Assembly (NCBI GenBank): GCA_965116785.1
Contig: OZ220731.1
Coordinates: 4,030,001 to 4,094,000, forward strand
Length of the DNA: 64,000 nucleotides
Reading direction: 5' to 3'
Source of the DNA: Bin87 sp965116785
GTDB taxonomy: Bacteria > Chloroflexota > Dehalococcoidia > Lucifugimonadales > UBA3495
Shown here: one piece after another, positions 35,081 to 43,314 of the stretch
Position numbering within the stretch: position 1 is the first letter of the stretch
Layout: each line of letters opens with the position of its first letter
Program-made: the position numbers and the translations under genes
The notes under the pieces: model-generated
The model's database searches: none
What the model was told of the DNA's origin: nothing
The model's input: the letters and a program-made list of their open reading frames with translations, nothing else

Positions 35081-35548
35081 TTACTCTTGGCGCTCTGCTA
35101 CCACTTGAAGGGCAAGGGCACGCCGTTGTGCCGCATCTGCGGACAGAAACGCGATGACGGCGTTCTCGGCCCGATCGATCCAGGCCAAGGCTTCGTCGGC
35201 GGTGTAGCTGACCCATGGGTCTTGTTCGGCAAGCAGCCGCTGTCGGCTCAGCAGGACGAACTCTTCAACGAAATTGCGAATGTCCTCGCCGTAGCCGATG
35301 TAGTCGCCCTCCGCCCGCTCGGCAGCAGTATCGTCACCCAGCGCCATATAGATTAGGGTCCATTCCGGCAGGTTGCGTTCCGCTTCCGAGGAACCAACCA
35401 GAAGGTCCGCGTTGCTGCGGGCGAACCCGTGGTACATGGCGTAGTATGCCGAGCTGACGGACAGGCGGAGCCAGATGTGGTGCAGATGGTCCGGCGGTGT
35501 CTTCGTGGCCATCTCCCGGGCGAACCCGATTATCTCTTCCCAATTCAC
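35081..35548 (-). CDS. HEPN-like domain protein
   Basis: A 155-residue all-helical protein. 'LRLSVSSAYYAMYHGFARSN' and the later 'NFVEEFVLLSRQRLLAEQD' match the helical HEPN layout found in toxin and RNA-binding proteins. The canonical R-X4-6-H RNase motif is not evident, so it may be a non-catalytic member. No nucleotidyltransferase (MNT) partner lies next to it. GGAGAGGAGA upstream of the start at 35548 is a strong ribosome site. Confidence 0.65.
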   Translation of the reverse strand: MNWEEIIGFAREMATKTPPDHLHHIWLRLSVSSAYYAMYHGFARSNADLLVGSSEAERNLPEWTLIYMALGDDTAAERAEGDYIGYGEDIRNFVEEFVLLSRQRLLAEQDPWVSYTADEALAWIDRAENAVIAFLSADAAQRRALALQVVAERQE

Positions 35549-35719
35549 TGTTGAATCTCCTCTCCCATAGGAGTCCGTCCGCCGTCCCTCGGGCGGCCGG
35601 TGACCTTGAACGCGGAACCGTCGTCAGCAATGACGCCGGCTCTGCACAGGCGGTTTACGCTGCCAGGTCCGCTATTCGCGTTGAGCGTCCCGTAGTGTTT
35701 CAGCGCGTCGAGAACCTCG

Positions 35720-36073
35720 CTACGAGCCGCGCCGATCTCGTTTCAGTTCCTCGAATTTCCGAGTGAATCTGGCGTAGGCGGTTTCGTCGTTGCACGCCCG
35801 TATGTCTGCGTTCCCTTCGGCGATCCACCTGGCGAGTTCCGCTTCGGGTACATCGCCTCCATGCTCGCGGGCCTCGGCAACCACCGCCCGGTAAGTCCCG
35901 TCCGTCTTCGGGACGGCCCGCAGTATCGCGACGAGGTTCTCCGCGATGAAGTACCCGACGCCGTTGCACACTGCGTGCGCCACGTAATCGGCGTTGATCC
36001 GGGCGCGTTGACGGTCCAGTCTGTCCAGCAATCTGATGGACTGTGGCAGTCGTTGGTGGTAGGGCTGGTACAT
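35720..36073 (-). CDS. Hypothetical protein
   Basis: A 117-residue, mostly helical protein ('RLLDRLDRQRARINADYVAHAV', written here in parts, then 'AEARE', 'AELARWIAEG'). The start is preceded by GGAGAAGGAGCG, a good ribosome site. It ends with a basic tail 'KFEELKRDRRGS'. It lies 33 bases after the Cas4-like nuclease gene on the same strand and may be co-transcribed with it. No family is recognised. Confidence 0.5.
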   Translation of the reverse strand: MYQPYHQRLPQSIRLLDRLDRQRARINADYVAHAVCNGVGYFIAENLVAILRAVPKTDGTYRAVVAEAREHGGDVPEAELARWIAEGNADIRACNDETAYARFTRKFEELKRDRRGS

Positions 36074-36106
36074 CCTTGGCGCTCCTTCTCCTATGTCGCT
36101 CGCAGT

Positions 36107-36775
36107 TTACGGACAGGCGATCCGTCGGTAGAAATCGTCGGTCGTCATCGCGCGAACCGGCTCGTCGTCGACGCGCTCGGGACATTCCAGCGCGCTGATC
36201 TCGCAGAACCGGCATTCCTGGGCGCTCGGGACCTTGCGGGCCGGTTCATCGCTGGCCAGTCGTCGGATCAATGCGACCAAGTCGTTGACGAATCCTCTGT
36301 GTACGGGGCCCGGCGCGATCTTGACGCTCTTGTCCAGGTAGACGATCTCACCGCCCAGATGCGTGCCGCGGCTGAGGTCCAGGTCATGCCAGACGGCGTA
36401 CATGTAGATCATCATCTGGGCGCGGTGCCATCCCTGGGGCTGGCCAGTCTTCACGTCGATGATGTCGATACGATTGCCGTCCTTGGCTATGAGGTCGGCG
36501 CGTCCCGCCAGGATGGCCGTTTCGCCGCGCAACCGGAACGCGTTCTGTTGCTCTACGGATACTTCGTAGCCGCGCCGTTGCCACAGTTCCGTCTGTTGGT
36601 TCAGCAAAGCCGTGTGGCGGATCTGCCAGTCAGTGGCGTCGAAGTCGGAGGGCTGACGGTCGAAGTCCTGGTAATGCGCCTTGAACCAGACGGCCCACTC
36701 GCAGGAGCGGTCGCCGACGAGCAGGCGGGGCAGCCAGGTGGCCCAGATATAGGGGAACTCGCGGGGTGTTGGCAT
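36107..36775 (-). CDS. Cas4/RecB-like PD-(D/E)XK nuclease
   Basis: A 222-residue protein. 'LAGRADLIAKDG' then 'IDIIDVKTGQP' gives the Asp...Asp-X-Lys core, and 'RAQMMIYMYAV' the following Gln/Tyr helix of the RecB/Cas4 group. Near the C-terminus 'CRFCEISALECPER', with an N-terminal 'SCEWAVW', supplies four cysteines for a Fe-S cluster as in Cas4 and AddB. It probably cuts single-stranded or end DNA. No CRISPR array or other cas gene is present. It is paired with the small gene at 35720. Confidence 0.8.
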   Translation of the reverse strand: MPTPREFPYIWATWLPRLLVGDRSCEWAVWFKAHYQDFDRQPSDFDATDWQIRHTALLNQQTELWQRRGYEVSVEQQNAFRLRGETAILAGRADLIAKDGNRIDIIDVKTGQPQGWHRAQMMIYMYAVWHDLDLSRGTHLGGEIVYLDKSVKIAPGPVHRGFVNDLVALIRRLASDEPARKVPSAQECRFCEISALECPERVDDEPVRAMTTDDFYRRIACP

Positions 36776-37634
36776 AATCTGACTCGTAGAACGGAAGTTT
36801 CCACGAGTCTATCGGTGCGGTCATAGAACGCGCTATGGGCTGCTGTCAGTAATCTGCGTCCTGTGGTTCCCGTTTCAGCGCTATCGCGTCGCGCACCGCC
36901 GTCGGTATCGCGCGTGCGAGCGTGGATTTGTCCAGCGGCCGTTGCTCGGGAACTGCCACGCAGGATCCGGCGAACTCGGTCAGGTAAGAGTAGAGGCGAT
37001 TTCGTTACTCGCCGATTCAGGGAGCCGAGACTACGTCTGGTTCAACGGAGGGGTCACCTTGGCCAGCAAAGCCGCCACATCGTCGAGGCTTTCGGCAACC
37101 GTTGGGGCTAACCGGGTACGCGTGAGGCCGCCTGTAGATTGACGCTCTGCACGACGTTCCGATACATTGGCCCATGCTTGCCGTCTGTGAGCCGCATAAC
37201 AAGGGGCGAAAACTGATTGGTCCAAGGCAGCAAGAGGTGCTCACTCGATATCTATCGCTGAAGTCACCCTGCACCTTAGGGTAGGTGGGCACGTCGGGTA
37301 CCAACCGATCGACATCAAAGGGATTCCGGCGGGCCGGGCGGGTCGCTTCTGGAAGTTTCAGCTTTCCGAGTGGATGCGTGGATAAGGTCCGGAGATTCCC
37401 TCAGTTCGAATGCCTCTGATGCGCACGAAAGTTCCAGCTATGCAACGGTAACGGAACGCTAGAACATGGCAAACACTAGCAGTCTGAGACAATTGTCAAG
37501 AGCCTTCACCGGCCAGACAGTTCGATCCATCATTAACCGGGAATGGCCGAGATGTAGCCGAGCCCTTTCTGACTACTTGCTTGGTGAGCGCGGCCCGGCG
37601 AATGCCACCCCAGTGATTTGGCAGGGAGCGCCAA
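36776..37634. other. Region without a supported gene
   Basis: About 860 bases with no convincing frame on either strand. The right part (after ~37440) is AT-richer and should contain the promoter of the four-gene cassette that begins at 37635; specific boxes are not clear. Confidence 0.4.
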
Positions 37635-38972
37635 ATGATTAATTCACTCCCTGCGAACGACTTGTCGTTGATGCAGCCGTATGCTGCCTACGTCAACTCG
37701 ATCGAGCGGCTGATCGGATCAGGTTTATCTTTCGGTTTTGATGACCTGCAGGTTCAGGCTGAACATGCTCTAGACGGGGGGCCGGGTCAAGCCCTCCGCG
37801 AAAATATCGACCTATACACGCGTAAATCAACCGGAGCTTTTTTTAGTGGCGCAAGCCTGTCGGACGAGCTAGTCGGTACTTTTGGAGAAGCCATTGATGA
37901 TAGTTCCCGGATCCTCGATCCGGCCTGCGGGTCTGGCGACCTGTTGCTGGCTTGCTCCCGCCGATTGCCCATCGAGACCAGCCTGCCGGAAACGCTGGAA
38001 GCATGGGGGGCTCGGCTTTTCGGTCTCGACCTGTATCCGGAGTTCGTTCGTGCCGCTAGGGCAAGGCTTATCCTCGCTGCTGCTGTGCGCGGGCGATGGA
38101 ACGTCGCCGCGGAACTGACGGACACCAAATCCTGGTTCCCCGGATTGAGAGTCGGGGACGGATTGGCAATCTCTCCGGATTGCGCAAGCGCGACACATAT
38201 CGTACTCAACCCCCCGTTCAACCTCATCCAGACACCGCAGGGGCTGAAGTGGTCCAGCGGGCAAGTCTCGGCGGCAGCCGTGTTTGTGGATCAAATGCTG
38301 TCTACGTGTCAGAAGGGCGCCAGCCTGGCGGCAATATTGCCCGACGTATTGAGATCAGGATCCAGGTATGAAAAATGGCGTGATCACGTGAACCAGCGTC
38401 TGATCGTCGGCCGTGTCTCCATTTGGGGCATATTTGACCCATGGGCAGACGTGGACGTATTCTTGTTTGAAGGTACAATTCGCAGTGATGACCGCGAACC
38501 CTCGATGACCCGTTGGTCTGAGCCCGACAATGAGAAGGTCAGCTGCACCTTAGGCTCCATTGCCGATGTCTCCGTTGGATCTCTTGTGCCGCATCGTCAC
38601 CGCAACCGAGGGAAATGGCATCCCTATTTGCATGCGCAGGGCTTACCCAGATGGGGACGGGTCAATGTGGAGAGCCTCCGCAAGACACGCTTCAATGGAA
38701 CTGCATTCTTGCCGCCGTTCATAGCTGTGCGCAGAACTTCACGGCCGGGTGATCCCGGTCGTGCGGTGGGCACGGTGATATTCGGCGACAGGCCGGTTGC
38801 CGTGGAGAACCACCTGATTGTAGTTAAACCCAACGACGCGAGCCTCGACACCTGTGAACAGATATTGGATTGGCTGAGAAGTGACGCGACGGATCAGTGG
38901 CTTGACCATCGGATCAGATGTCGTCATCTGACCGTCCGGGCTATGAAAGAACTTCCTTTGCAGGACGACTGA
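37635..38972 (+). CDS. N6-adenine-type DNA methylase
   Basis: A 445-residue protein. Motif I 'ILDPACGSGDLLLA' (about 93-106) and motif IV 'IVLNPPFN' (about 188-195) identify an AdoMet-dependent amino-methylase of the type I/HsdM-like group. The lead-in 'TRKSTGAFFSG' is also usual. The C-terminal part may read the target ('WGIFDPWADVDVFLFEG'). GGGAG precedes ATG 37635. The stop is one base before the next start, so it is tightly coupled to the GHKL gene. No HsdS or HsdR is present; the methylase may supply self-marking for the cassette. Confidence 0.85.
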   Translation: MINSLPANDLSLMQPYAAYVNSIERLIGSGLSFGFDDLQVQAEHALDGGPGQALRENIDLYTRKSTGAFFSGASLSDELVGTFGEAIDDSSRILDPACGSGDLLLACSRRLPIETSLPETLEAWGARLFGLDLYPEFVRAARARLILAAAVRGRWNVAAELTDTKSWFPGLRVGDGLAISPDCASATHIVLNPPFNLIQTPQGLKWSSGQVSAAAVFVDQMLSTCQKGASLAAILPDVLRSGSRYEKWRDHVNQRLIVGRVSIWGIFDPWADVDVFLFEGTIRSDDREPSMTRWSEPDNEKVSCTLGSIADVSVGSLVPHRHRNRGKWHPYLHAQGLPRWGRVNVESLRKTRFNGTAFLPPFIAVRRTSRPGDPGRAVGTVIFGDRPVAVENHLIVVKPNDASLDTCEQILDWLRSDATDQWLDHRIRCRHLTVRAMKELPLQDD

Positions 38973-38973
38973 G

Positions 38974-41031
38974 ATGACAGGCGAACACCTTCGATTCTCC
39001 CCGGACATCCTGCGCCGCCTTGGCGAAGAGCTTGTTCCACAAATCGAACAGGGCATCGTTGAGTTGGTCCGCAATTCCTACGACGCCGACGCTGTGAATT
39101 GTCGGGTTGAATTGGAAAACGTGGACCGACCAGGAGGTACTCTGCGCATTGAAGACGATGGAACGGGCATGGATGCAGATGCCATCCGGTCGGGCTGGCT
39201 CGTCCTTGGGAGATCAAACAAACCGGGCCGCAGCCTGACGCCCCTGGGCCGAAGACCAGTCGGGGAAAAGGGATTGGGTAGGTTGGCAGCGCTGCGCATG
39301 GGCCGTCAGGTCACACTGCGAACGCGTCCAGCGTCAGAACCCATGACTGAGTACAAGCTGGTGATCGACTGGTCCAAGTACGACGCGATTGACGTGGTGG
39401 AGAACGTTGATCTGGAGATCATTGGAGGACCAACTTGCGAAAGACCAGGCACCTCCATCATAGTAACGGGCCTTCATGTGACCTTTGGCAGAAGAGAAGT
39501 TGAACGGCTTGCCAGGGCACTGTTGCTACTGGCCGATCCCTTTGACGATAGCCAGGGATTTCACCCTATATTGGTTTCTCCCGCGTTTTCTGACCTCGAG
39601 CAGCGAGTCCAGAATGCATACTTCGATGATGCTGTTTACTACCTGCACGCGGAACTGGACGACAACGGGCGTTCACACGTCGATGTGTACGATCCCAGGA
39701 CCAATGTGCTGCGGTGGTCAGGACAACACGCCGATCTTTCACAATCAAAGTACTACACCGTGCGTTCCACGTTCGAATTATGGGCATTCCTGCTGGACGG
39801 TGCGAGCTTCGCCAATCGCCGAGCGACCGTCACGGAGGTGAGAAACTGGCTTGACGTCATCGGAGGTGTCCACTTCTACCATAGGGGGTTGCGAGTTCAC
39901 CCATACGGTGATGCCGGGCACGATTGGTTGGACATGAACTTGCTGAGAAACCGGAACCCGGAGGAGCGGCCTTCCACGAACACGTCAATCGGCCGCGTTA
40001 TCGTCTCCGATCCGGATCAGATTCTCACCGAAAAGACTGACCGCACGGGCTTTCTGGAGAGCACGGCCTTCACCGAGACGCGGCGGTTTGCGATAGAGTC
40101 ATTGGAATGGATGGCCCGCCAACGACTCGCGCAGCGCGAGATCAGGAGGCGCGAGGACAGAGCTAAATCCTCGTCAGGTGTCACGCGGGCCCGGGATAAG
40201 CTCCGCACGGAAGTAGATAAACTGTCACCGGAGGAGCGTTCGCGCGTCTCAGATGCTGTCCAGAACCTGGAAACGGTCAGACAGAGGCGAGAAGTGATCC
40301 TGCGGGAGGATCTGCAACTGTATCGTACCCTGGCCAGTTTGGGAACCACCATAGCGGTGTTTGCCCATGAGGCTGCCAAGCCGGTCGATCAAATCAAGAA
40401 CATGGCGCAGAGCATCGGCCGTCGAGGCAAAAGAGCACTGGGAGCGGCTTATCCGGAAACCCTGGAGCTGCCTGTGACAATCGTCCTGCAATCGGCGAGG
40501 GCATTGGAAAGCTATGCTTCCTTTCCTCTGGCGCTCCTTCGAAGGGAGAAGCGACGATTCGGTGAGGTCGACATACACGCGGTTATTCTGGACGTCGTTG
40601 AGCTTTTCCAGCCGTTTCTTGAGGATGCCAAGATCTCATGCGACGTGCGGCTCGTCGATGGACATCCAAAGGTATGGGGGAGCGTTGCCGCATTGGAGTC
40701 GGTCCTGAGCAACCTAATCACTAACGCCATCAACGCGTTTGCTCAACAGCAGCAACCTCAACTTGAAAGAACGCTAGTGGTCACGACACAAGTTAGTGAG
40801 AGCACCCTCCTCGTTTCCGTTAAGGACAATGGTCCAGGTATCGTCAATTTGCCTATCGAAGAAATCTGGCTCCCCGGACGCACCAGCGTACCCGAAGGAA
40901 CGGGCCTCGGGTTGACTATTGTCAGAGACTCGATCTCCGATCTCGGGGGTGACGTGCATGCGATCGCAGAGGGAGAATTGGGAGGCGCAGAGATCGTGAT
41001 GACCCTGCCGTTGTTGGGAGCAGAGGTATGA
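38974..41031 (+). CDS. Two-module GHKL protein: MORC-like ATPase plus histidine-kinase module
   Basis: A 685-residue protein. The N-terminal module is Hsp90/MORC-like: 'GIVELVRNSYDADA' (27-40), 'IEDDGTGMD' (59-67) and 'GEKGLGRLAA' (97-106). A coiled-coil-like stretch at about 385-440 leads to an H-box, 'FAHEAAKPVDQI', with candidate phospho-acceptor His465. The C-terminal module is a kinase-type HATPase: 'SNLITNAINAF' (~572), 'VKDNGPGI' (~615) and 'GTGLGLTIV' (~640). MORC-like ATPases beside methylases are known in restriction systems. I infer that the first module senses DNA or invasion and the second phosphorylates the receiver protein encoded next, whose start overlaps this stop by 4 bases. 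Confidence 0.83.
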   Translation: MTGEHLRFSPDILRRLGEELVPQIEQGIVELVRNSYDADAVNCRVELENVDRPGGTLRIEDDGTGMDADAIRSGWLVLGRSNKPGRSLTPLGRRPVGEKGLGRLAALRMGRQVTLRTRPASEPMTEYKLVIDWSKYDAIDVVENVDLEIIGGPTCERPGTSIIVTGLHVTFGRREVERLARALLLLADPFDDSQGFHPILVSPAFSDLEQRVQNAYFDDAVYYLHAELDDNGRSHVDVYDPRTNVLRWSGQHADLSQSKYYTVRSTFELWAFLLDGASFANRRATVTEVRNWLDVIGGVHFYHRGLRVHPYGDAGHDWLDMNLLRNRNPEERPSTNTSIGRVIVSDPDQILTEKTDRTGFLESTAFTETRRFAIESLEWMARQRLAQREIRRREDRAKSSSGVTRARDKLRTEVDKLSPEERSRVSDAVQNLETVRQRREVILREDLQLYRTLASLGTTIAVFAHEAAKPVDQIKNMAQSIGRRGKRALGAAYPETLELPVTIVLQSARALESYASFPLALLRREKRRFGEVDIHAVILDVVELFQPFLEDAKISCDVRLVDGHPKVWGSVAALESVLSNLITNAINAFAQQQQPQLERTLVVTTQVSESTLLVSVKDNGPGIVNLPIEEIWLPGRTSVPEGTGLGLTIVRDSISDLGGDVHAIAEGELGGAEIVMTLPLLGAEV

Positions 41032-41729
41032 TTAAAGAACAGTCCCGAGTTGCTCTTGTCGATGACGACCCCACCGCGGCCGCAGCGATGAAGGTCCTGC
41101 TTCAAGATGCCGGATACGAGCCGATTGACGTAGAACCCCCGCTCGTCAGCATTCATGACGCCATTGTTCAAATCAGAGGAAACGCCAACGCAGCGATCTG
41201 CGACCACAGGTTGAGTCCACGGGGGCTCGCGTCATTCAGCGGAGCTGAACTTGTTGCTGAACTCTATGGGAGCGCTTTTCCGGCTGTGCTGATCAGCCAG
41301 TACTTCAAGGTTGACCAAAACGTTTCGATACGAAAATACCGAAGCAAGATCCCCATTCTCCTTGCAAGGGACCAATTGGGACCAGATCAGCTTGCCGATG
41401 CCATCCAAATTTGCTCCGATGAGATCAGAGGCGAGCTGTCGCCAAGCCGAAGGGCCTGGCGTACCCTTGTTCGTGTCGTGGCAAAAGATACTGAGGGTGG
41501 GGAAGATGTATTGGATGCCATCATTCCAGGCTGGCGCCCAGGTGAAGCGGTGCGGTTCCCCGCCGAACTTCTAGGCAGGCACAGAAACGTTTTGCCGGAG
41601 GGGCGAAGTGATGGGTTGGGGCTTCGCTTTTTTGCAAGGGTCAACATCGGTGCTGAGGATGCTGGGGACTTGTATTTCGAAGGTTTTGAGCCGGCTAAAG
41701 GGCCACAGCATGACAACATCCTCGCCTAA
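41028..41729 (+). CDS. Receiver-domain protein (response-regulator-like)
   Basis: A 233-residue protein, start overlapping the kinase stop (ATGA). The N-terminal ~130 residues are a receiver: acidic 'VDDD' (11-14), phospho-acceptor Asp59 in 'AAICDHRLS' and 'AVLISQY' as the Ser/Thr strand. The usual 'KP' turn is replaced by 'SKIPILLARD'. The C-terminal ~100 residues ('DVLDAIIPGWRPGEAVRF', 'GDLYFEGFE') are not a DNA-binding domain I recognise, so it is probably not a transcription factor. It may instead gate the MBL effector whose gene overlaps its end. Confidence 0.8.
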   Translation: MIKEQSRVALVDDDPTAAAAMKVLLQDAGYEPIDVEPPLVSIHDAIVQIRGNANAAICDHRLSPRGLASFSGAELVAELYGSAFPAVLISQYFKVDQNVSIRKYRSKIPILLARDQLGPDQLADAIQICSDEIRGELSPSRRAWRTLVRVVAKDTEGGEDVLDAIIPGWRPGEAVRFPAELLGRHRNVLPEGRSDGLGLRFFARVNIGAEDAGDLYFEGFEPAKGPQHDNILA

Positions 41730-42717
41730 CCTCACGATCCTTGACGTAGGCCACGGGTTATGTGTGGTGCTTCAAGACGCAATCGGCACCATGATCTTCG
41801 ATGCGGGATCCGGGGCAACGCTATTGGAATTCCTGCGTGAAAGCGGCATTACTGAAATTGACGAGGTCATAATCTCTCATGCCGACGCTGATCACCTATC
41901 CGGGCTCGTGTCGCTATTGTCGTCAGGAAAAGTGCACGTGCGCCAAGTGCATTTGAACTCAGATTCAACCAAGGACTCTGAGATATGGAAGGACCTCCAG
42001 TTCGCAGTTGCCGATGCTACTGAAAGGACAGCGACACGCGTGGTTGTAGGAATTACGACGAGCGACACTCAAGAGTTCTCACGGGGAGAGGTCCAAGTCG
42101 AAATACTATACCCCAGCCCAGCCGTGGCGATGGCTGGGCCCGGGGGCACCGACGTCAAGGGACGTGAGTTAACCTCCAACTCCATGTCTGTGGTGGCCCG
42201 CATTACACATTGCTCGGAACCAAGGGTGATGCTAACCGGGGATATTGACGCGGTGGGTCTGGAGAATCTTCTTGAGGCTTTCCCATCGCCCAAATGCGAC
42301 GTCTTGATCTTCCCGCATCACGGTGGGCGCCCATCCCGTGCAGATCCCTGGCAGTTTGCCAACAGGCTGAGCCAAGCTGTCGAGCCGAACTTCATAGTTT
42401 TTTCAATCGGCCGGGGAAGGTACGGAACTCCACGGTCGGATATCGTTGCGGGCATACGGAGCGTACTACCCGGAGCCACAATTGCATGTACGCAGTTATC
42501 GGCTAACTGCGCGGCAAGTTTGCCTCTTGCTGATCCTCCTCATCTAGCGCCCACCGCCGCCAGAGGGCGGATCAATCGCAGGTGCTGCGCAGGGTCCATT
42601 CGTCTGGTGCTCGAACAGAATGCGACGCAATACGACCCTTCACCTCAGGCTCATCAGGAATTCATAACTGCCAATGCGCCCAGTGCCCTGTGCAGACGGG
42701 TTTGGCAAGTCAACTGA
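41710..42717 (+). CDS. Metallo-beta-lactamase-fold hydrolase (ComEC/Rec2-like)
   Basis: A 335-residue protein from ATG 41710, overlapping the receiver gene by 20 bases. The zinc motif 'SHADADHLSG' (56-65), with 'VMLTGDID' and 'LIFPHHGG' later, is the ComEC/Rec2-type MBL signature, a soluble form without membrane segments. The C-terminal ~90 residues are unusual, with Cys pairs ('ACTQLSANCA', 'RRCCAGS', 'ALCRRV') that may bind zinc. Substrates could be nucleic acid or a nucleotide second messenger. As last gene of the methylase-kinase-receiver-MBL cassette it is the likely effector. Confidence 0.82.
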   Translation: MTTSSPNLTILDVGHGLCVVLQDAIGTMIFDAGSGATLLEFLRESGITEIDEVIISHADADHLSGLVSLLSSGKVHVRQVHLNSDSTKDSEIWKDLQFAVADATERTATRVVVGITTSDTQEFSRGEVQVEILYPSPAVAMAGPGGTDVKGRELTSNSMSVVARITHCSEPRVMLTGDIDAVGLENLLEAFPSPKCDVLIFPHHGGRPSRADPWQFANRLSQAVEPNFIVFSIGRGRYGTPRSDIVAGIRSVLPGATIACTQLSANCAASLPLADPPHLAPTAARGRINRRCCAGSIRLVLEQNATQYDPSPQAHQEFITANAPSALCRRVWQVN

Positions 42718-42732
42718 TCTGATCTGTAGATT

Positions 42733-42880
42733 GGTTGTTGTCCAGCGTTCGGTCCGGTTCAATATGGAGTACGAAAATGTCCGCGTGCTGGTTGGCAACG
42801 GCGGTGGATTTGTGTTGTGCCTTGAGTTTTGCGCGTTTCTTGGCTTTGAGTCTTTGGTCGGGCGGTTTCCCGGCTGAGGC
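42733..42880 (-). mobile_element. Diverged IS1202-like 3' end relic
   Basis: 'ggttgttgtccagcg' at 42733 and 'gaaaatgtccgc' about 45 bases on match the right end of the two IS1202-like copies. The minus-strand translation after it gives a 'KKRAKLKAQ' tail like the transposase C-terminus ('KERAKLQAL'). Sequence divergence is much larger than between copies 1 and 2, so this is an older, related element reduced to ~150 bases. It points the same way as copy 2. Confidence 0.65.
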
Positions 42881-42887
42881 ACGGTAA

Positions 42888-43314
42888 CTCGGGGTTGAGC
42901 ACGTTGTTGGTGGATAGCGAGCAGTTCACCCCCTCTCCCAGCAGATGGTGGGCCGGAGAGACGCCACGCATGATTGAATGGTCCTGGTGCCTGCCCATCA
43001 GGTAAAGGTCGGTTGCCGGCAGTACGGTTACTGCTACCTCGGATGACGCCAGCTGCTGCGCCTGCTCCTGGGAAGCGTATCGGGGCGGCAAGGCAAGCTT
43101 GGTGACGTGCCCGATGGCGACGCGGCCTCCATATCCGTAACAGTCGGTCAGCTCGCACACGTAGTTCATATCCATGTGTTCGGCATCCGGTCCGAAGTCT
43201 AGGTGCATATCTATGTCGATATCGAACTCCAGGGCGGTCCGGATCACCCGATCAATTTGGCGCTGTGGGTTGCCGTCGGTGTATGGGGCTGCGCCCACCA
43301 TCGTGCTTTCAATG
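42888..43314 (-). pseudogene. Amidohydrolase (cytosine-deaminase-like) internal fragment
   Basis: The minus-strand frame from 43301 reads 'IDIDMHLDFGPDAEHMDM', 'GRVAIGHVTKLA' and 'LGEGVNCSLSTNNVLNP', the metal-binding and substrate segments of CodA-type amidohydrolases. It is cut at the 5' side by IS1202-like copy 2 (43315) and at the 3' side by the diverged IS relic (about 42888). Neither terminus exists, so it is dead. Its presence shows that metabolic DNA once lay between these elements. Confidence 0.72.

Noticed and set aside
35081..36073. HEPN/MNT toxin-antitoxin pair
   Set aside because: The neighbour at 35720 lacks the GSX10DXD nucleotidyltransferase motif, and the HEPN protein lacks a clear RX4-6H motif.
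36107..36775. Part of a CRISPR-Cas locus because of the Cas4-like nuclease
   Set aside because: No direct-repeat array and no other cas gene is visible anywhere in the window.
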